Shown here piece after piece: positions 11,828-24,529 of a stretch of 64,000 bases of DNA. Source of the DNA: Collybiopsis luxurians FD-317 M1. Its lineage: Eukaryota; Basidiomycota; Agaricomycetes; Agaricales; Omphalotaceae. The translations under genes and the position numbers were made by a program. The stretch is taken from NCBI GenBank assembly GCA_000827265.1, contig KN834785.1:1-64000 (forward strand), given 5' to 3'. The notes beneath the pieces are model-generated. The model ran no database searches and was not told the origin of the DNA. It saw only the letters and a list, made by a program, of their open reading frames with translations. Within the stretch, counting starts at the first letter, position 1; every line of letters begins with the position of its first letter.

Positions 11828-12501
11828 TGTTATGCCATACACTATTTTTTCTGCTCTTTCCAACCAGTACACTCACCACACAACTCGATAATAGTCCTCC
11901 CATTCATTCCAGGCTCCCCAATTCTGACATGCATTTTTTGAGGCAAACTAACCAGTTGCCCATTCCAATTCTTATTCACAAGACCACATGTCTTCCCACA
12001 GAGTATAAAAGCCTCGTACCTACATCTCTCATGATAATGCTGTTATTACCTGAACTATCTTGACCTGTGTTGTTTCTATTCTCTTGTTCACTAGTTTTTA
12101 ATATTATTCTGCTTAACACTGAGTCAAGCAAACCCCATTGACACTGAGTCACTGGCATATCTACCTCTCACTTGTTGAACCAATCAGCAAGACTATTCAA
12201 CTGCGGTAGCCTTTCAAATATTCTGTCTCATAGGGTAAACAGACACCAAGTCACAAACCTCCCGAGTCAACCCTCGTTAATACTGTCTTAATGAGTTCTT
12301 TTGATATACAATTTCTAGCCACACTGAGCTACTAGATTTGTTATTCGACACCCAAGGATCATTCCTCCACATCCAATACCCAAATCATACAGGATTTGTT
12401 CACCTGTCATATGTAGCAACTCCCCATCATGTATTCTGTCTCGGCTGTGGTATAATAAATTACTTTCTATTCTTTGAACCTACTACAAGCCTCTACCAAC
12501 A
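11828..12501 (+). repeat. 5' LTR of Gypsy copy A (674 bp)
   Basis: It begins TGTTATGCC and ends ACCAACA, giving the expected TGTT...AACA terminal pair. The same sequence occurs inverted at 23072-23745 with the same length. The bases just inside (AAGGTAGTAAAAGG) could be the primer-binding site, though I cannot match them to a tRNA. Only about 50 bp separate the LTR end from the gag start codon at 12552. The flanking bases left of the LTR (CTGAG) are not repeated beyond the other inverted copy. Confidence 0.8.
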
Positions 12502-12551
12502 AAGGTAGTAAAAGGTCCTAACAAAATAACAGCATTCTCTCCATCACTAAG

Positions 12552-15500
12552 ATGTCTGGGGAACCTGTGAAATGTTTTGTAAGTGAACAAGAAAGACAGC
12601 GTCAAGAACAAGAATGCCAAAGAGCTGTGAGAGCTACAAGGTTCCAGAGAAGAGAGGAGCAACATGGAGCTCCTACACTGGATGACCGCTCAGTTTCATC
12701 AGCACCTGCGAGAGGTGCCATCCCCTCAAGAACAGGGGAAATTTTGGAACATAATGATAGAGACCCATTTGACCTGGAAAATCCTGTCAAACATGGGTCT
12801 CCTCATGTTCCAGGACACCTGGTCTTGACACCATATGTTTCAAGTTGCTCCCAGCGAGGTCAGCCATATTATATGGCAGCTAGAGCTGACTTGAGGCTAG
12901 CCATGAGGCCAACACAAAGTGCCCCAATAACACCTGAAAAGGGAAGGGAACAAGAAACAATTCATTTATTGGAATTAACTCATTCCCCGGAAGATCCTCG
13001 AGGCTTTAGTGTGGGAGTCAGCTCAACATGCCCCTTCCACATGCCAACTCATCCTGAGAATGAGGATTATTATGAATATATTGGCATATCTCCAATGACA
13101 CAATATACATCCATAGGAGTGAGACACGAGGTCATCTCCCCATTAGAACATATCAGATGTCCACTTCCTCTCACACCAAGAGAAGAAGAATCTAAATTTG
13201 CATTGCAACAATCAGAACAAGAGATGAGTCAGGGGTTATACCCATCTGGTCCACTCTCATTAAGGGGCCCACAGTCTCCATTCAATTTAAAACAGTCTAC
13301 TCCAATAGTGGAAAGCGACACAATACCGGCTCAGGGATTGTTGAGTCCAATCCCTGATATAAGTAGAAGAACTGTCTCGTTGCTGGAGCATAGCAGTCTG
13401 TTACCTGCTCCTCCAATGACAGAAGAATTTGTGAAGGAGACACAGAGTTGGAACTGCGAGAGTTCCTTAATGTCTCCTCCCTACCTGAATGTTTGTGTCA
13501 TACTGTTGACAGAATTAACACATCAATTGGTTGATCTACTTCAAATCAATCAATGCACACATTTCAAATTAATAAAGGCAATGTGATACTATATTTGAAT
13601 TATTAATGATTGTGACCCAGAAACAAAGGACAATTTCTGGGTACTAGCTGCCTATTTTTGGAAATGTTTAATGCAACGACCTTCCCAACTACCTAATGGG
13701 ATAAATAATGAAATATTCCAGTCAAAAGAAGTATACGAAGGAGCCCTATGGCTATCACAGCTGATTATGAATCCTGAATGAATGGAAATGGTGAACGAGG
13801 CCACCATGAGGTGTCTCGAGTCAATATGAAAATCTCAAATTGATTTTCCACTCAATACAACAGTGGATAATGAAAAGAGGAAAATGCTAAACTCTCCTAT
13901 GTTATCATTGCTAGATAAAGTGGAACAAGGACAGTCCGTGAGAGCAGACAACCTTATTGGGGGTTACAGTTATACCAGTCAATTTTGGGACCAGCAGAAA
14001 ATAGCTCAGGTGGCAAAGGAGTATTGTAGATCTATGGGAAATACTACTACTCCAAGTTATGAGGATCTGGAAGAGTCGAGATGACTTCCACCCACTGATC
14101 TGGACTGCAGGCTGCTAATAGTATCTGAAGAAAGGGGTGAACACCAAATGAGGACAGCTGATGGGGTTTGGGAACTCAAACCCTCCTCAGGAAAGGCTTG
14201 AAAGGAGGAGAATGAGTTCTTTTCAGAAAGAACTGCGAGACGTTTGGCATTGCAAAATGCCAGCGACATGCTGATGAGTGCAATAAATCCTTGAGACAAG
14301 GATATTCACCTAGTGAAGCAGTACAAGGAGAGAATCCATGGGGATGTGGGAGGCTCATGGGTAATAAGAGCCCAGATGGAATCAGTGACAGATGAGCCAG
14401 AAGCTGCTATGACCACAGGGGATCCTCATATGAGTCTCAAAACCCAAACCAAGCAGGAGATTTTCTCTCCCAGAGCAGAACATTTGCAAGCTGGAAGCTC
14501 AAAAGTACATATTGGAGGTGAAATTCCTCTTGATGCAGCTCTATGATTGGAAAGATGGGCTGCCTGAGACAAGTATGCCATATTGACAACTCATTTTGCT
14601 AATGAAACTCACCCTGTGGGTCAATATCCCAAACAAATGGTGACAGAGCCCAATTTGGGATGCTCATTATGGCTGAATCATTTGGGATACAAGACTGACA
14701 GTCCAACATATCATAGAAGAGAAACACCTGAAGCTTTCCATAAGAATAATTGGTTGGAAGGACCCAGTTGGAATGCAAGGGGTTTGGTGAATTCCCCAAA
14801 TACCACTGGACTGGGAATTCCTTTCTCATCTCGATATTCAGATCCTGGAAACACAGCCCGAGTTGGTGAACAGCAAAACCAATGGGAGATGTCAGAACCA
14901 GGTCAGGTAAAACAGTGGAATATGGCATATGCCCTACCTTCGGGAGAAAGGAATGAATTTGAGAATGAAGGATTTAACTTTGTGAGAAGTTGAGATAACT
15001 GGGATCTCTCATTTTCCAAAGACCAGCTTCACCCTTCAGCTCTTGAGACTCATCACCCAATGCCCCCACTAGAGAGAAAGGAATTCACCCCCCTACGAAA
15101 CATAAAGGGTATAGGAAAGTGGTTAATCCTTTCACTAGGGAATCAAGTCACCAGATTTCCCAACCACCAAGAATCACAGAAGTCCCCCCTCAACAGCCTG
15201 CAGTTCAACAGACAGTGCATGTCCCACCACCAGTAGTTGTAGAAACTGCTCCTCAGGCTGCAGGATTCACTCCACCTGTATTTACAGCTGCTCCTAGGCA
15301 ATATGTCCATCCAACTGGCAGAAATTTTAACTCAATACCTGCAATTCCACATAGAACACCTGGATGAGTAACAAATGATTATCACCCTATTGTCTCAATG
15401 CATCAGGAATCTGCAAGAGTTCCAGCTGAACAATATTGGAGATCAGGGACTCAAGAGTATAGACCCTATGTAGCTGAGCTGACATATGACTACTTGAATT

Positions 15501-16862
15501 GTGCCAGTACCTACAGAGGGTATGGAGTAGCAGGAGCTCCAGGAGGACCTCTGGGAGGACCTCTGTATGGAGGAGTCATGCAGACGGGAGCAATTAGTGA
15601 CAGAAATTCAGAAAGAGAAAGAGGTAGTAGAAATGGCAGTTTTAGAGGGGGATCTGGAGGTGGTGGACCAGGGGGACCGGGGGGACCAGGAGGACCAGGT
15701 AGCCCAGGAGGACTACCTGATGATCCTGACGATTGGGGTTCAAATCATGATGCATATTGGCACCCGGCAAATGGATGGGTAGCTGTACGAGGCCTCAGAG
15801 GCAAGAGAGGAGAACTGGGTCCTGCAGGATAAGATGCAAGTCAGATTCCAGAATTCGATCAGCAAAAAGATTGATTAAATAAGGAAGCAAAACTCGATGT
15901 CAAAAAACCTGACCCTTTCGATGGTTCTGATAGGTGGAAATGGGAACCTTTCCTCTCACAAGTTTGTCACACTTTCATGGCCAAACCTACTATCTACAAG
16001 AATGACTCAGATAAAATTGGTTTTGCTGTCTCGTATCTGACAGGGGCAGCAGCTACTCACTACAATAATTTGCTGAAACAGGAAGAGGCTGGGATCCCTG
16101 TCCCTGCTCTCTATACTTGGATTGACTTTGTCATGGAATTCACATCATATTTTGGATTATTTGATCTTGCATGAGATGCACAGGTGAAACTGGCCTGGAT
16201 CAAGCAGATGGACAACAAATTGTTTGCGACATTTATTATTCGATTCCAGGAGTATGCATTCAAGATGGGATACAACAACACGGCATTAGTAGCAATGCTC
16301 CGAGGGGCGGTAACAAGGAGTCTCAACATTACAGTAGCAGCTCAAACTCATCCCCCTCAGAATTATCCACAATGGGTACAGCAATTCCAGGAGTTGGACA
16401 ATTTGATTTGTGCAACCAATGCAGCTCATTCTTGTGGAGGAAATTCTGGTTTCGGGATGTATAAATCTATGGCCCCATTGAATCCTCAAAACTCTAACCC
16501 ACAACAAGGTAGGAATCAAGGTAATTGGACCAATTGACAAAGAGGAGCTGCAGCTTGGGATAGTAATGTAAATTCAGACAATATTAGTGGTACAGTATAT
16601 GGACAATCTGAAGACTTTGCGAGTGCCTCAAGTCAGAATGGAAATAGTGGAGAAGGCTTAGAAAATCAGGGAGGAAATGATGGAGTCTTGAAAAACCCAG
16701 GAGACAAAGAATTCCTACAGGTGATTCAAGCTGCCAGGACCCCTCAGCAAGTCGAAGAGTTCCATTGATGTCGTAAACTGGGACTCTGCTATAATTGTGG
16801 TGGATCAGATCATATTGGTAAAGATTGCAAGAATTGGGAGAATTGGGACCCTCCAAAAAATT
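12552..16862 (+). pseudogene. Gypsy copy A gag polyprotein (broken)
   Basis: The first segment, 12552-13586, is open for 344 codons starting MSGEPVKCFVSEQERQRQEQ, a Gln/Pro/Ser-rich N-terminal region of unknown role. The same frame continues with stops to about 14993. After a frame change, 15119-15832 encodes a Pro-rich part and a collagen-like Gly-rich tract (PGGPGGPGGPGSPGG). The capsid-like region (15900-16537) contains KPDPFDGSDRWKWEPFLSQ and GYNNTALVAMLRGAVTRSL. A CX2CX4HX4C zinc knuckle (CYNCGGSDHIGKDC) lies at about 16790-16835. The stop TGA at 16172-16174 replaces an Arg codon that is intact in copy B. Gag would package element RNA, but this copy cannot produce a full protein. Confidence 0.8.
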
Positions 16863-17040
16863 GAACTTCGAGTATAAACAATTAATGAAGTGACCAGTTG
16901 AGGGCTGCAACCTTTACTCTAGAAGGGGACCCACCTAACAACAAGATTAGGAATGCTGAGATAGAAAACAACTTGGGAAAAGCGGAGGGGATTCCAGAGA
17001 CACACTGAGAGCAGCCTGGAATCCAAAAAACCCTGCTCAA

Positions 17041-19406
17041 GTGATCTGTTGTGGTGCAGTAATAGAAAAAACATCCCCAGCTCATCTCTCGTCTTGCTCT
17101 AACAACTCATTTCTCATCTCGACACATTTTCCCTTCTCCAATTCCGAAAATCTAAGTTATAATACTCTTATCAATTCAGGTGTGACTCATTCTTTTATTG
17201 ATAAAAACCTTGCAAAAAAATTCCCAAAAATATCTCTGATTTAGATACTCCAATTCCACTTGAATTATTTAATGGACAGCCAACTTTGGCAGGAGATATA
17301 ACAAAAATTTTTAAAGATACTATCAGCTTCGCCAATGGTTCAATTCAAACAGTTGAATTCCTAATAACCCAACTACACCCAACAGCTCCTATCATGTTAG
17401 GTTTACCATGGCTCAAAGAATTCAATCCTGAAATAAATTGGAAGGATTTGACTTTGACATTCCAAGGAAGAGAATGAATTTCAGCTTCACTAGTTGATTC
17501 GTTCACTGATACATGGAACCTGAATACTAGCAAAAAGCAGGATACATCAATCCCTGACTCAAAACATGAATCTGCCTATAATGAACAAGTAAACAATGAA
17601 GAAAATGTGGATGTAGACTCATCGGTTTTGGAATTCAATGAATGGTTGATTTATATGAATTGGGCCAATGATTACAACAAGGATCTTAAAAAATGGAAAT
17701 ATAAATACAATATAGGGGACAATGGAAATGGTTACTCCGAGAAAGCATTGAAAGCTTGGGCAGAAAGGATTGACAAAAGAAGTTCAAAACTGCCAGCATA
17801 CAAGCAGAAACAGAGGTGGATATATAAATGAGTCAGAAAATTGCATCAGGATTCTATTCCACAAGGCCTGTTGACAAGGGTATTAAATATCTTGAAAACC
17901 TCTGCACTCCAGCAATGGAGAAAACATACAAAACGAGGGATGAAAATAGGAAAACCCAAAAAAGTCAAAAGGAGAATGGGTCCAAACCTCCCAGGCAAGG
18001 CAGTAAGTCTCATAAGTGCAGCTGCAATGGACACTATAATATGAGACAGAATGCCTGCCTATTTCCTGCATATCACCACAGTCCCAAATCAAGTGAATAA
18101 TGATGTTACCGCTAATACAGAAAAATCTGCAACTCACAAGTCGATTTGAGGAAATAGGGAAGCTACAGAAAAGCTTCTGACAGAAGCAGAGACTGGAGAA
18201 TCTTGAAAGGACAAAGAAGAGATACTCAAACATGTTGCTGAGAAGTATCAAGACTTCTTGGATGTGTTCTCCCCAGGAGAGGCGAAGGTCTTACCGCCAC
18301 ACTGTCTGTACAATTTAAAAATTGAGACAGAAGGGGACTCAGCCCCTCCCTTTGGGAAACTCTATAACATGTCAGAAATGGAACTAAAAGCCCTAAAGGA
18401 TTATATAGATGATATGCTAGGGAAAGGGTTTATTAGAGCCTCCAACTTGCCTGCTGGGGCTCCAGTTCTATTCATAAAAAAGGATTGTGTTGACTATTGG
18501 GCCCTGAATTGAATCACAAGGAAGAATAGGTATCCCTTACCCCTCATAGGACCACTCGTCGACCAACTATGAAGGGCAAAATACTTTATGAAACTTGATT
18601 TGAGAGCAGAATATAACAATGTCCAAATAGCAGAAGGCCACAAATGGAAAACAGTGTTTCATATGCGATACAGATCCTATGAAATGTTGGTCATGCCCTT
18701 TGGATTAACAAACGCCCCCTCGGCTTTCCAATTTTTTATGAATGACATTTTCCATGATTTACTTGATGTATGCAGGGTTATTTACTAGGACGACATTCTC
18801 ATTTATTCAGATGATGAAAAAACCCACAAGGAACAAGTCCAAAAGGTATTACAAAGGCTACAAGACAACCACCTACACATGAAACCAGAAAAATGCAGTT
18901 TCAATACTGACACCGTTGAATATCTGGGAGTAATAATAAATCCTGAAGGAGTGTCGATGGATCAATCCAAAGTCAAAGCCATAACATCTTGGCCGGTTCC
19001 ACCAAATATAAAAGAACTGCAATCATTCTTGGGTTTTGCAAATTTCTATTGCAGATTTATTGACAATTATAGTGGCATAATGAAAGCCCTAACATCACTA
19101 CTGCGAAAGGATGCTATTTGGCATTGGGACAAGTCATGTCAAAAGTGTTTCAGCTTATTAAAAAATGCCTTTACACATGCCCTGGTGCTACAACATTTTG
19201 ATCCAGAACTTCTGATTATTCTGGAATGTGATGTGTCAGATTGGGCAATAGCAGGAATATTGTCTCAGCTGGATCCAAAAACTGGAGAAATACATCCAAT
19301 TGCTTTTCATACTCGATCCATGATACCAGTGGAAATAAATTACAATATTTATAACAAGGAATTACTGGCTATTGTGGAATGTTTTAAAGTTTGGAGAGCC
19401 TATTGT
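17041..19406 (+). pseudogene. Gypsy copy A pol: protease, reverse transcriptase, partial RNase H (broken)
   Basis: The retropepsin-like part is seen at 17150-17480 (INSGVTHSFIDKNLAKKF, later PIMLGLPWLKEFNPEINW). The catalytic Asp of the usual D-S-G triad is Asn here (AAT at 17173-17175). Reverse transcriptase runs 18258-19200: APVLFIKKD, then a stop TGA at 18510-18512 where Arg is expected, [17 protein letters not shown], and the catalytic Y-x-D-D box, in which a TAG at 18786-18788 takes the place of the residue between Tyr and Asp-Asp. The RNase H start is at 19200-19406 (LLIILECDVSDWAIAGILSQ). The block is inactive on several independent grounds. Confidence 0.85.
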
Positions 19407-19592
19407 GACAGTCCCCTTCTGTCTCAATTTTTAAATTGTACGGATGGTGTGGAGGTAAGACCTTTGCCTCAAGCCTTCTCCACTATTTCCATTCTGACTC
19501 GAGGCGCTCGCAAAGTCTTCAGATTGTCCATATACTGTACCACTAATATTGTCCGAATTTACATTACTATCCCAAGCTGCAGCTCCCCTTTG

Positions 19593-22500
19593 TCAATTGT
19601 TCCAATTACCTTGATTCCTACCTTGTTGACCCCCTGCTTGCTGGGGGTCATTATTATTGGATCCTTGTTGCAGGTTAGAGTTTTGAGGATTCAATGGGGC
19701 CATAGGATTATACATCCCGAAACCAGAATTTCCTCCATGAGAATGAGCTGCATTGGTTGCACGAATCAAATTGTCCAACTCCTGGAATTGCTGTACCCAT
19801 TGTGGATAATTCTGAGGGGGATGAGTTTGAGCTGCTACTGTAATGTCGAGACTCCTTGTTACTGCCCCTCGGAGCATTGCTACTAATGCCGTGTTGTTGT
19901 ATCCCATCTTGAACGCATACTCCTGGAATCGTATAATAAATGTTGCAAACGATTCATTGTCCATCTGCTTGATCCAGGCCAGTTTCACCTGTGCATCTCG
20001 TGCAGGATCAAATAATCCAAAATACAATGTGAATTCCGCGACAAAGTCAATCCAAGTACAGAGAGCAGGGACAGGGATTCCCACTTCTTCCTGTTTCAAC
20101 AAATTATTGTAGTGAGTAGCTGCTGCCCCTGTCAAATACAAGACAGCAAAACCAATTTTATCTGAGTCGTTCTTGTAGATAGTAGGTTTGGCCATGAAAG
20201 TGCGATGGACTTGTGAGAGGAAAGGTTCCCATTTCCACCTATCAGAGCCATCGAAAGGGTCAGGTTTTTTGACATTGAGTTTTGCTTCCTTATTTAATCG
20301 ATCTTTTCGCTGATCGAATTCTGGAATCTGACTCGCGTCTCATCCTGTGGGACCCGGTTCTCCTCTTTCGCCTCTGGGGCCTCGTACAGCTACCCATCCA
20401 TTTGCCGGGTGCCAATATGCGTCATGATTCGACCCCCAATTGTCAGGATCATTGGGTGGTCCTCCTGGACTACCTGGTCCCCCCAGTCCCCCTGGTCCAC
20501 CACCTCCAGATCCCCCTCTAAAACTGCCATTTCTATTATCTCTTTCTCTCTCTGAATTTCTGTCATTAATTCCTCCCGTCTGCGTGACTCCTCCATACAG
20601 AGGTCCTCCTGGAGCTCCTGCTACTCCATACCCCCTGTAGGTACTGGCACAATTCGAGTAGTCATACATCGGCTCAGCTACGTAGGGTCTATACTCTTGA
20701 GTCCCCGATCTCTAATATTGTTCAGCTGGAACTCTTGCAGGATCTTGCTGTGTCAAGACAATAGGGTGATAATCATTCATTACTTGTCCCGGTGATCTAT
20801 GTGGAATTGCAGGTATTGAGTCAGAATTTCTGGCAGTCAGGTGGACGTATTGTCTAGGAGCAGCTGTAAATACAGGTGGAGTGAATCCTGCAGCCTGAGG
20901 AGCGGTTTCCACAACTACTGGTGGTGGGACATGCACCGTCTGTTAAATTGCAGGCTGTTGAGGGAGGACTTCTGAGGCTCTCAGTGGTTGGGAAATCTGG
21001 CGACTCGATTCCCTAGCGAAAGGATTAACCACTTTCCCTATACCCTTTACATTTCATAGGGGAGTGAATTCCTTTTTCTCTAATGGGGGCATTGGGTGAT
21101 GAGTCTCGAGAGCTGAAGGGCAGAGCTGATCTTCAGAAAATGAAAGGTCCCAGTTATCTCAACTTCTCATGAAGTTAAATCCTTCGTTCTTGAATTCATT
21201 CCTTTCCCCCAAAGGTGGGGCATATGCCATATTCCACTGTTTTACCTGACTTGGTCCCGATGTCTCCCATTGGTTTTGCTGTTCACCAACTCAGGCTGTG
21301 TTTCCAGGATCTGAATATTGAGATGAGAAAGGAATTCCTGGTCCAGTGGTGTTTGGGGAATTCACCAAACCCCTTGCATTCCAACCCGGTCCTTCCAACT
21401 GATTATTCTCATGGAAAGTTTCAGGTGTTTCTCTTCTATGATATGTTGGACCGTCAGTCCTGAATCCCAAGTGATTTGACCATAATGAGTGTCCCAAATT
21501 GGACTCTGTCACTGTTTGTTCAGGATATTGACCCACAGGGTGAGATACATTAGCAAAACAAGTCATCGATACAGCATACTTGTCTTGGGCAGCCCATCTT
21601 TCCAATTGTAGAGCTGCATCGAGAGGAATTTCACCTCCAATACGTACTTTTGAGCTTCCAGCTTGCAAATGTTCTGCTCTGGGAGAGAAAATCTCCTGCT
21701 TGGTTTGGCTTTCGAGACTCGTATGAGGATCCCCTGTGGTCACAGCAGCTTCTGGCTCATCTGTCACTGATTCCATCTGGGCTCTTATTACCCATGAGCC
21801 TCCCACATCCCCATGGATTCTCTCCTTGTACTGCTTCGCTAGGTGAATATCCTCATCTCAAGGATTTATCGCACTCATCAGTGTGTTGCTGGCATTCTGC
21901 AATGCCAAATGTCTCACAGTTCTTTCTGAAAAGAATTCATTCTCCTCCTTTTGAGCCTTTCCTGAGGAGGGTTTGAGTTCCCAAACCCCATCGGCTGTCC
22001 TCACCTGGTGTTCACCCCTTTCTTCAGGTACTATTAGCAGCCTGTGGTCCAGATCAGTGGGTGGAAGTCATCTCGACTCTTCCAGATCCTCATAACTTGG
22101 AGTAGTAGTATTTCCCATAGATCTACAATACTCCTTTGCCACCTGAGCTATTTTCTGCTGGTCCCAAAATTGACTGGTATAACTGTAACCCCCAATAAGG
22201 TTGTCTGCTCTTGTGGACCATCCTTGTTCCACTTTATCTAGTAATGATAATGTAGGGGAGTTTAGCGTTCTCCTCTTTTCATTATCCACTATTATATTGA
22301 GTGGAAAATTGATTCGAGATTTTTGTATTGACTCAAGATGCCTCATGGTGGCCTCGTTCACCATTTCCATTCATTCGGGATCCATAATCAGCTGTGATAG
22401 CCATAGGGCTCCTTCGTATACTTCTTTCGACTGGAATATTTCATTATTTATTCCATTAGGTAGCTGGGAAGGTCATTGCATTAAATGTTTCCAAAAATAG

Positions 22501-23022
22501 GCAGCTAGTACCCAGAAATTGTCCTTCGTTTCTGGGTCTCAACTGTTAATAATTCAAATATAGTGTTGCATTGCCTTTATTAATTCAAAATGTGTGCATT
22601 GATTGATTTGAAGTAGATCAACCAATTGATGTGTTAATTCTGTCAACGGTACGACACAAACATTCAGGTAGGGAGGAGACATTAAGGAACTCTCACGGTT
22701 CCAACTCTGTGTCTCCTTCACAAATTCTTCTGTCATTGGAGGAGCAGGTAACAGACTGCTTTGCTCCAGCGACGAGACAGTTCTTCTACTTATATTGGGG
22801 ATTGGACTCAACAATCCCTGAGCCTGTATCGCATCGCTTTCTACTATCAGAGTAGACCATTTTAAATTGAACAGAGACTGTGGGCCCCTTAATGATAGTG
22901 GACCTGATGGGTATAACCCCCAACTCATCTCTTGTTCTGGCTCTCGCTGCCCTTTGGCATTCTTGTTCTTGATGCCATCTTTCTTGTTCACTTACAAAAT
23001 GTTTTGCAGGTTCCCCAGACAT
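19593..23022 (-). pseudogene. Gypsy copy B gag (deleted; capsid part still open)
   Basis: It starts MSGEPAKHFVSEQERWHQEQ at 23022 and jumps after ECQRAARA into sequence equivalent to about 13217 of copy A. The capsid-like part at 19593-20195 is open for 200 codons (MAKPTIYKNDSDKIGFAVLY onward) and keeps the Arg codon that is TGA in copy A, plus a 14-residue Asn/Gln-rich stretch missing in A. The tract at 20340-20520 on this strand includes GPRGERGEPGPTG, a true Gly-X-Y collagen-like run. Stops elsewhere (for example about 20714) break the polyprotein. Confidence 0.8.
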
Positions 23023-23071
23023 CTCGGTGATGGAGAGAATGCTGTTATTTTGTTAGGACCTTTACTACCTT

Positions 23072-23745
23072 TGTTGTTAGAAGCTTGTAGCAGGTTCAAT
23101 GAATAGAAAGTATTTTATTATACCACAGCCGAGACAGAATACGCGATGGGGAGTTGCTACATATGACAGGTGAATGAGTCCTGTACAGTTTTGGTATTGG
23201 ATGTGGAGGAATGATCCTCAAGTGTCAAATAATAAATCTAGTAGCTTGGTGCAACTAGAAATAGTATATCAGAAGAACTCATTAAGACGGTATTAACAAG
23301 GGTTGACTCGGGAGGTTCATGACTCGGTGTCTGTTTACCCTACGAGACGGAATATTCGAAAGGCTATGGCAGTCGAATAGTCTTGTCAATTGGTTTGACA
23401 AGTGAGAAGTAGATATGCCAGTGACTTGGTGTCAATGGGGTTTGCTCGACTCAGTGTTAAGCAGAATAATATTATAGACTAGTGAACAAGAGAACAGAAA
23501 TGACACAGATCAAGATAGTTCAGGTAATAACAGCATTATCGTGAGAGATGTAGGTACAAGGCTTTTATACTCTGCGGGGAGACATGTGGTCTTGTGAATA
23601 GAAGTTTGGAATGAGCAACTGGTTAGTCCGCCTCACGAAATGCATGTCAGATTTGGAGAGCCGAATTGATTGGTAAGACTATTATCGAGTCATGTGGTGA
23701 GTGTAGTGGTTGGAAAGAGCGGAAAAAATAGCGTAGGGCATAACA
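23072..23745 (-). repeat. 5' LTR of Gypsy copy B (674 bp)
   Basis: Inverted counterpart of 11828-12501 with the same TGTT...AACA ends and the same length. The two LTRs differ by scattered substitutions, many of them CG versus TG/CA. Together the LTR-gag arms make a very large inverted repeat around a spacer of about 2.8 kb. Confidence 0.8.
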
Positions 23746-24529
23746 AGTTTAAACAGATACAATAAGAGTCACAAAGAGGTCTGGTGTGTCCTGGGTCAAG
23801 TCAGTGTTGAATTGTTGAACTGCATGTAAAATGAACTAAAAGAAGAAATACCTTGAGAAAACTTGGCCTCCTGTGTTTTGTTACAGTGTTCACTATGAGA
23901 AATAGCCTGGGTTTTGGAATGCTACATGATTAGAGTATTAGAGGAAGAGAGCCAGGCACATTCAGATTGGTGGCTGGAGGCTCAATGTTTGATGGTGAAA
24001 AAAGTCGATGGTGGAAAAAGCAGAAAGAGACAGCGCAATAACTAAGTGCTCATGTGCACATACACCATTGCAGGATGACAGTTCTGTAGCTTCATCTTTA
24101 TCATAACTGGTTGAGGCTTCTCAAAGTGTGATATTTATATATACTAAAGTGTCTGTCAGTCAAACTACAGCAAGGTGTCTTTCCAGTCAAATGGAATAAC
24201 TTACAAATGAATTTTACAGTATGCAGTTTTGAAGTGCACAGACAACTCAGTTCAGACATAAGAACAGTGTCAAAGTTTAACTTGATTCTCTGTCTAACAA
24301 CTGATTCATCAAATACAGTCCTTGTACCCATTAAAGAGAGTGAGGCCTCCAGATCAAATCTGGAAGTGCAATCTGAAGCTCCTTCCTGTGACAACCAGAA
24401 CAGATGACACTAACTGCAGGATAACCACTTCTATCCCATTCCAAAGGATGGATACCATAGCCAATGGGAATGGAAGTGGATTTGTAAAGGTGGGCTAAAG
24501 ATCATTGAAAGATCTCTCATATGTATTGA
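23746..24529. other. Intergenic, no supported gene
   Basis: Follows the right LTR. Short open frames on both strands show no recognisable protein signature. Confidence 0.4.

Larger units (their letters stand above)
11828..19406 (+). mobile_element. Gypsy copy A, 3'-truncated in RNase H
   Basis: Order: LTR, long N-terminal gag region, capsid-like region, zinc knuckle, protease, reverse transcriptase, start of RNase H. The element stops at 19406 inside RNase H: the related minus-strand fragment at 2114-2330 continues past this point while copy A switches to the inverted copy B. Integrase, chromodomain and 3' LTR are absent. Reading frames are broken by TGA, TAG and small indels throughout. Confidence 0.85.
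19411..23745 (-). mobile_element. Gypsy copy B, inverted, internally deleted and 3'-truncated
   Basis: Same family as copy A on the opposite strand. Relative to A it lacks about 590 bp inside the first gag segment (join near 22925-22945) and about 1.6 kb between the gag C-terminus and the start of reverse transcriptase (join near 19470). It ends after only about 60 bp of reverse-transcriptase sequence, directly against the broken end of copy A at 19407-19410. It has its 5' LTR at 23072-23745 and no 3' LTR. No target-site duplication is visible (CTGAG left of A, AGTTT right of B). Confidence 0.85.

Noticed and set aside
15398..15832. Collagen gene
   Set aside because: The Gly-Pro tract lies inside the gag region of a Gypsy element and recurs in the inverted copy.
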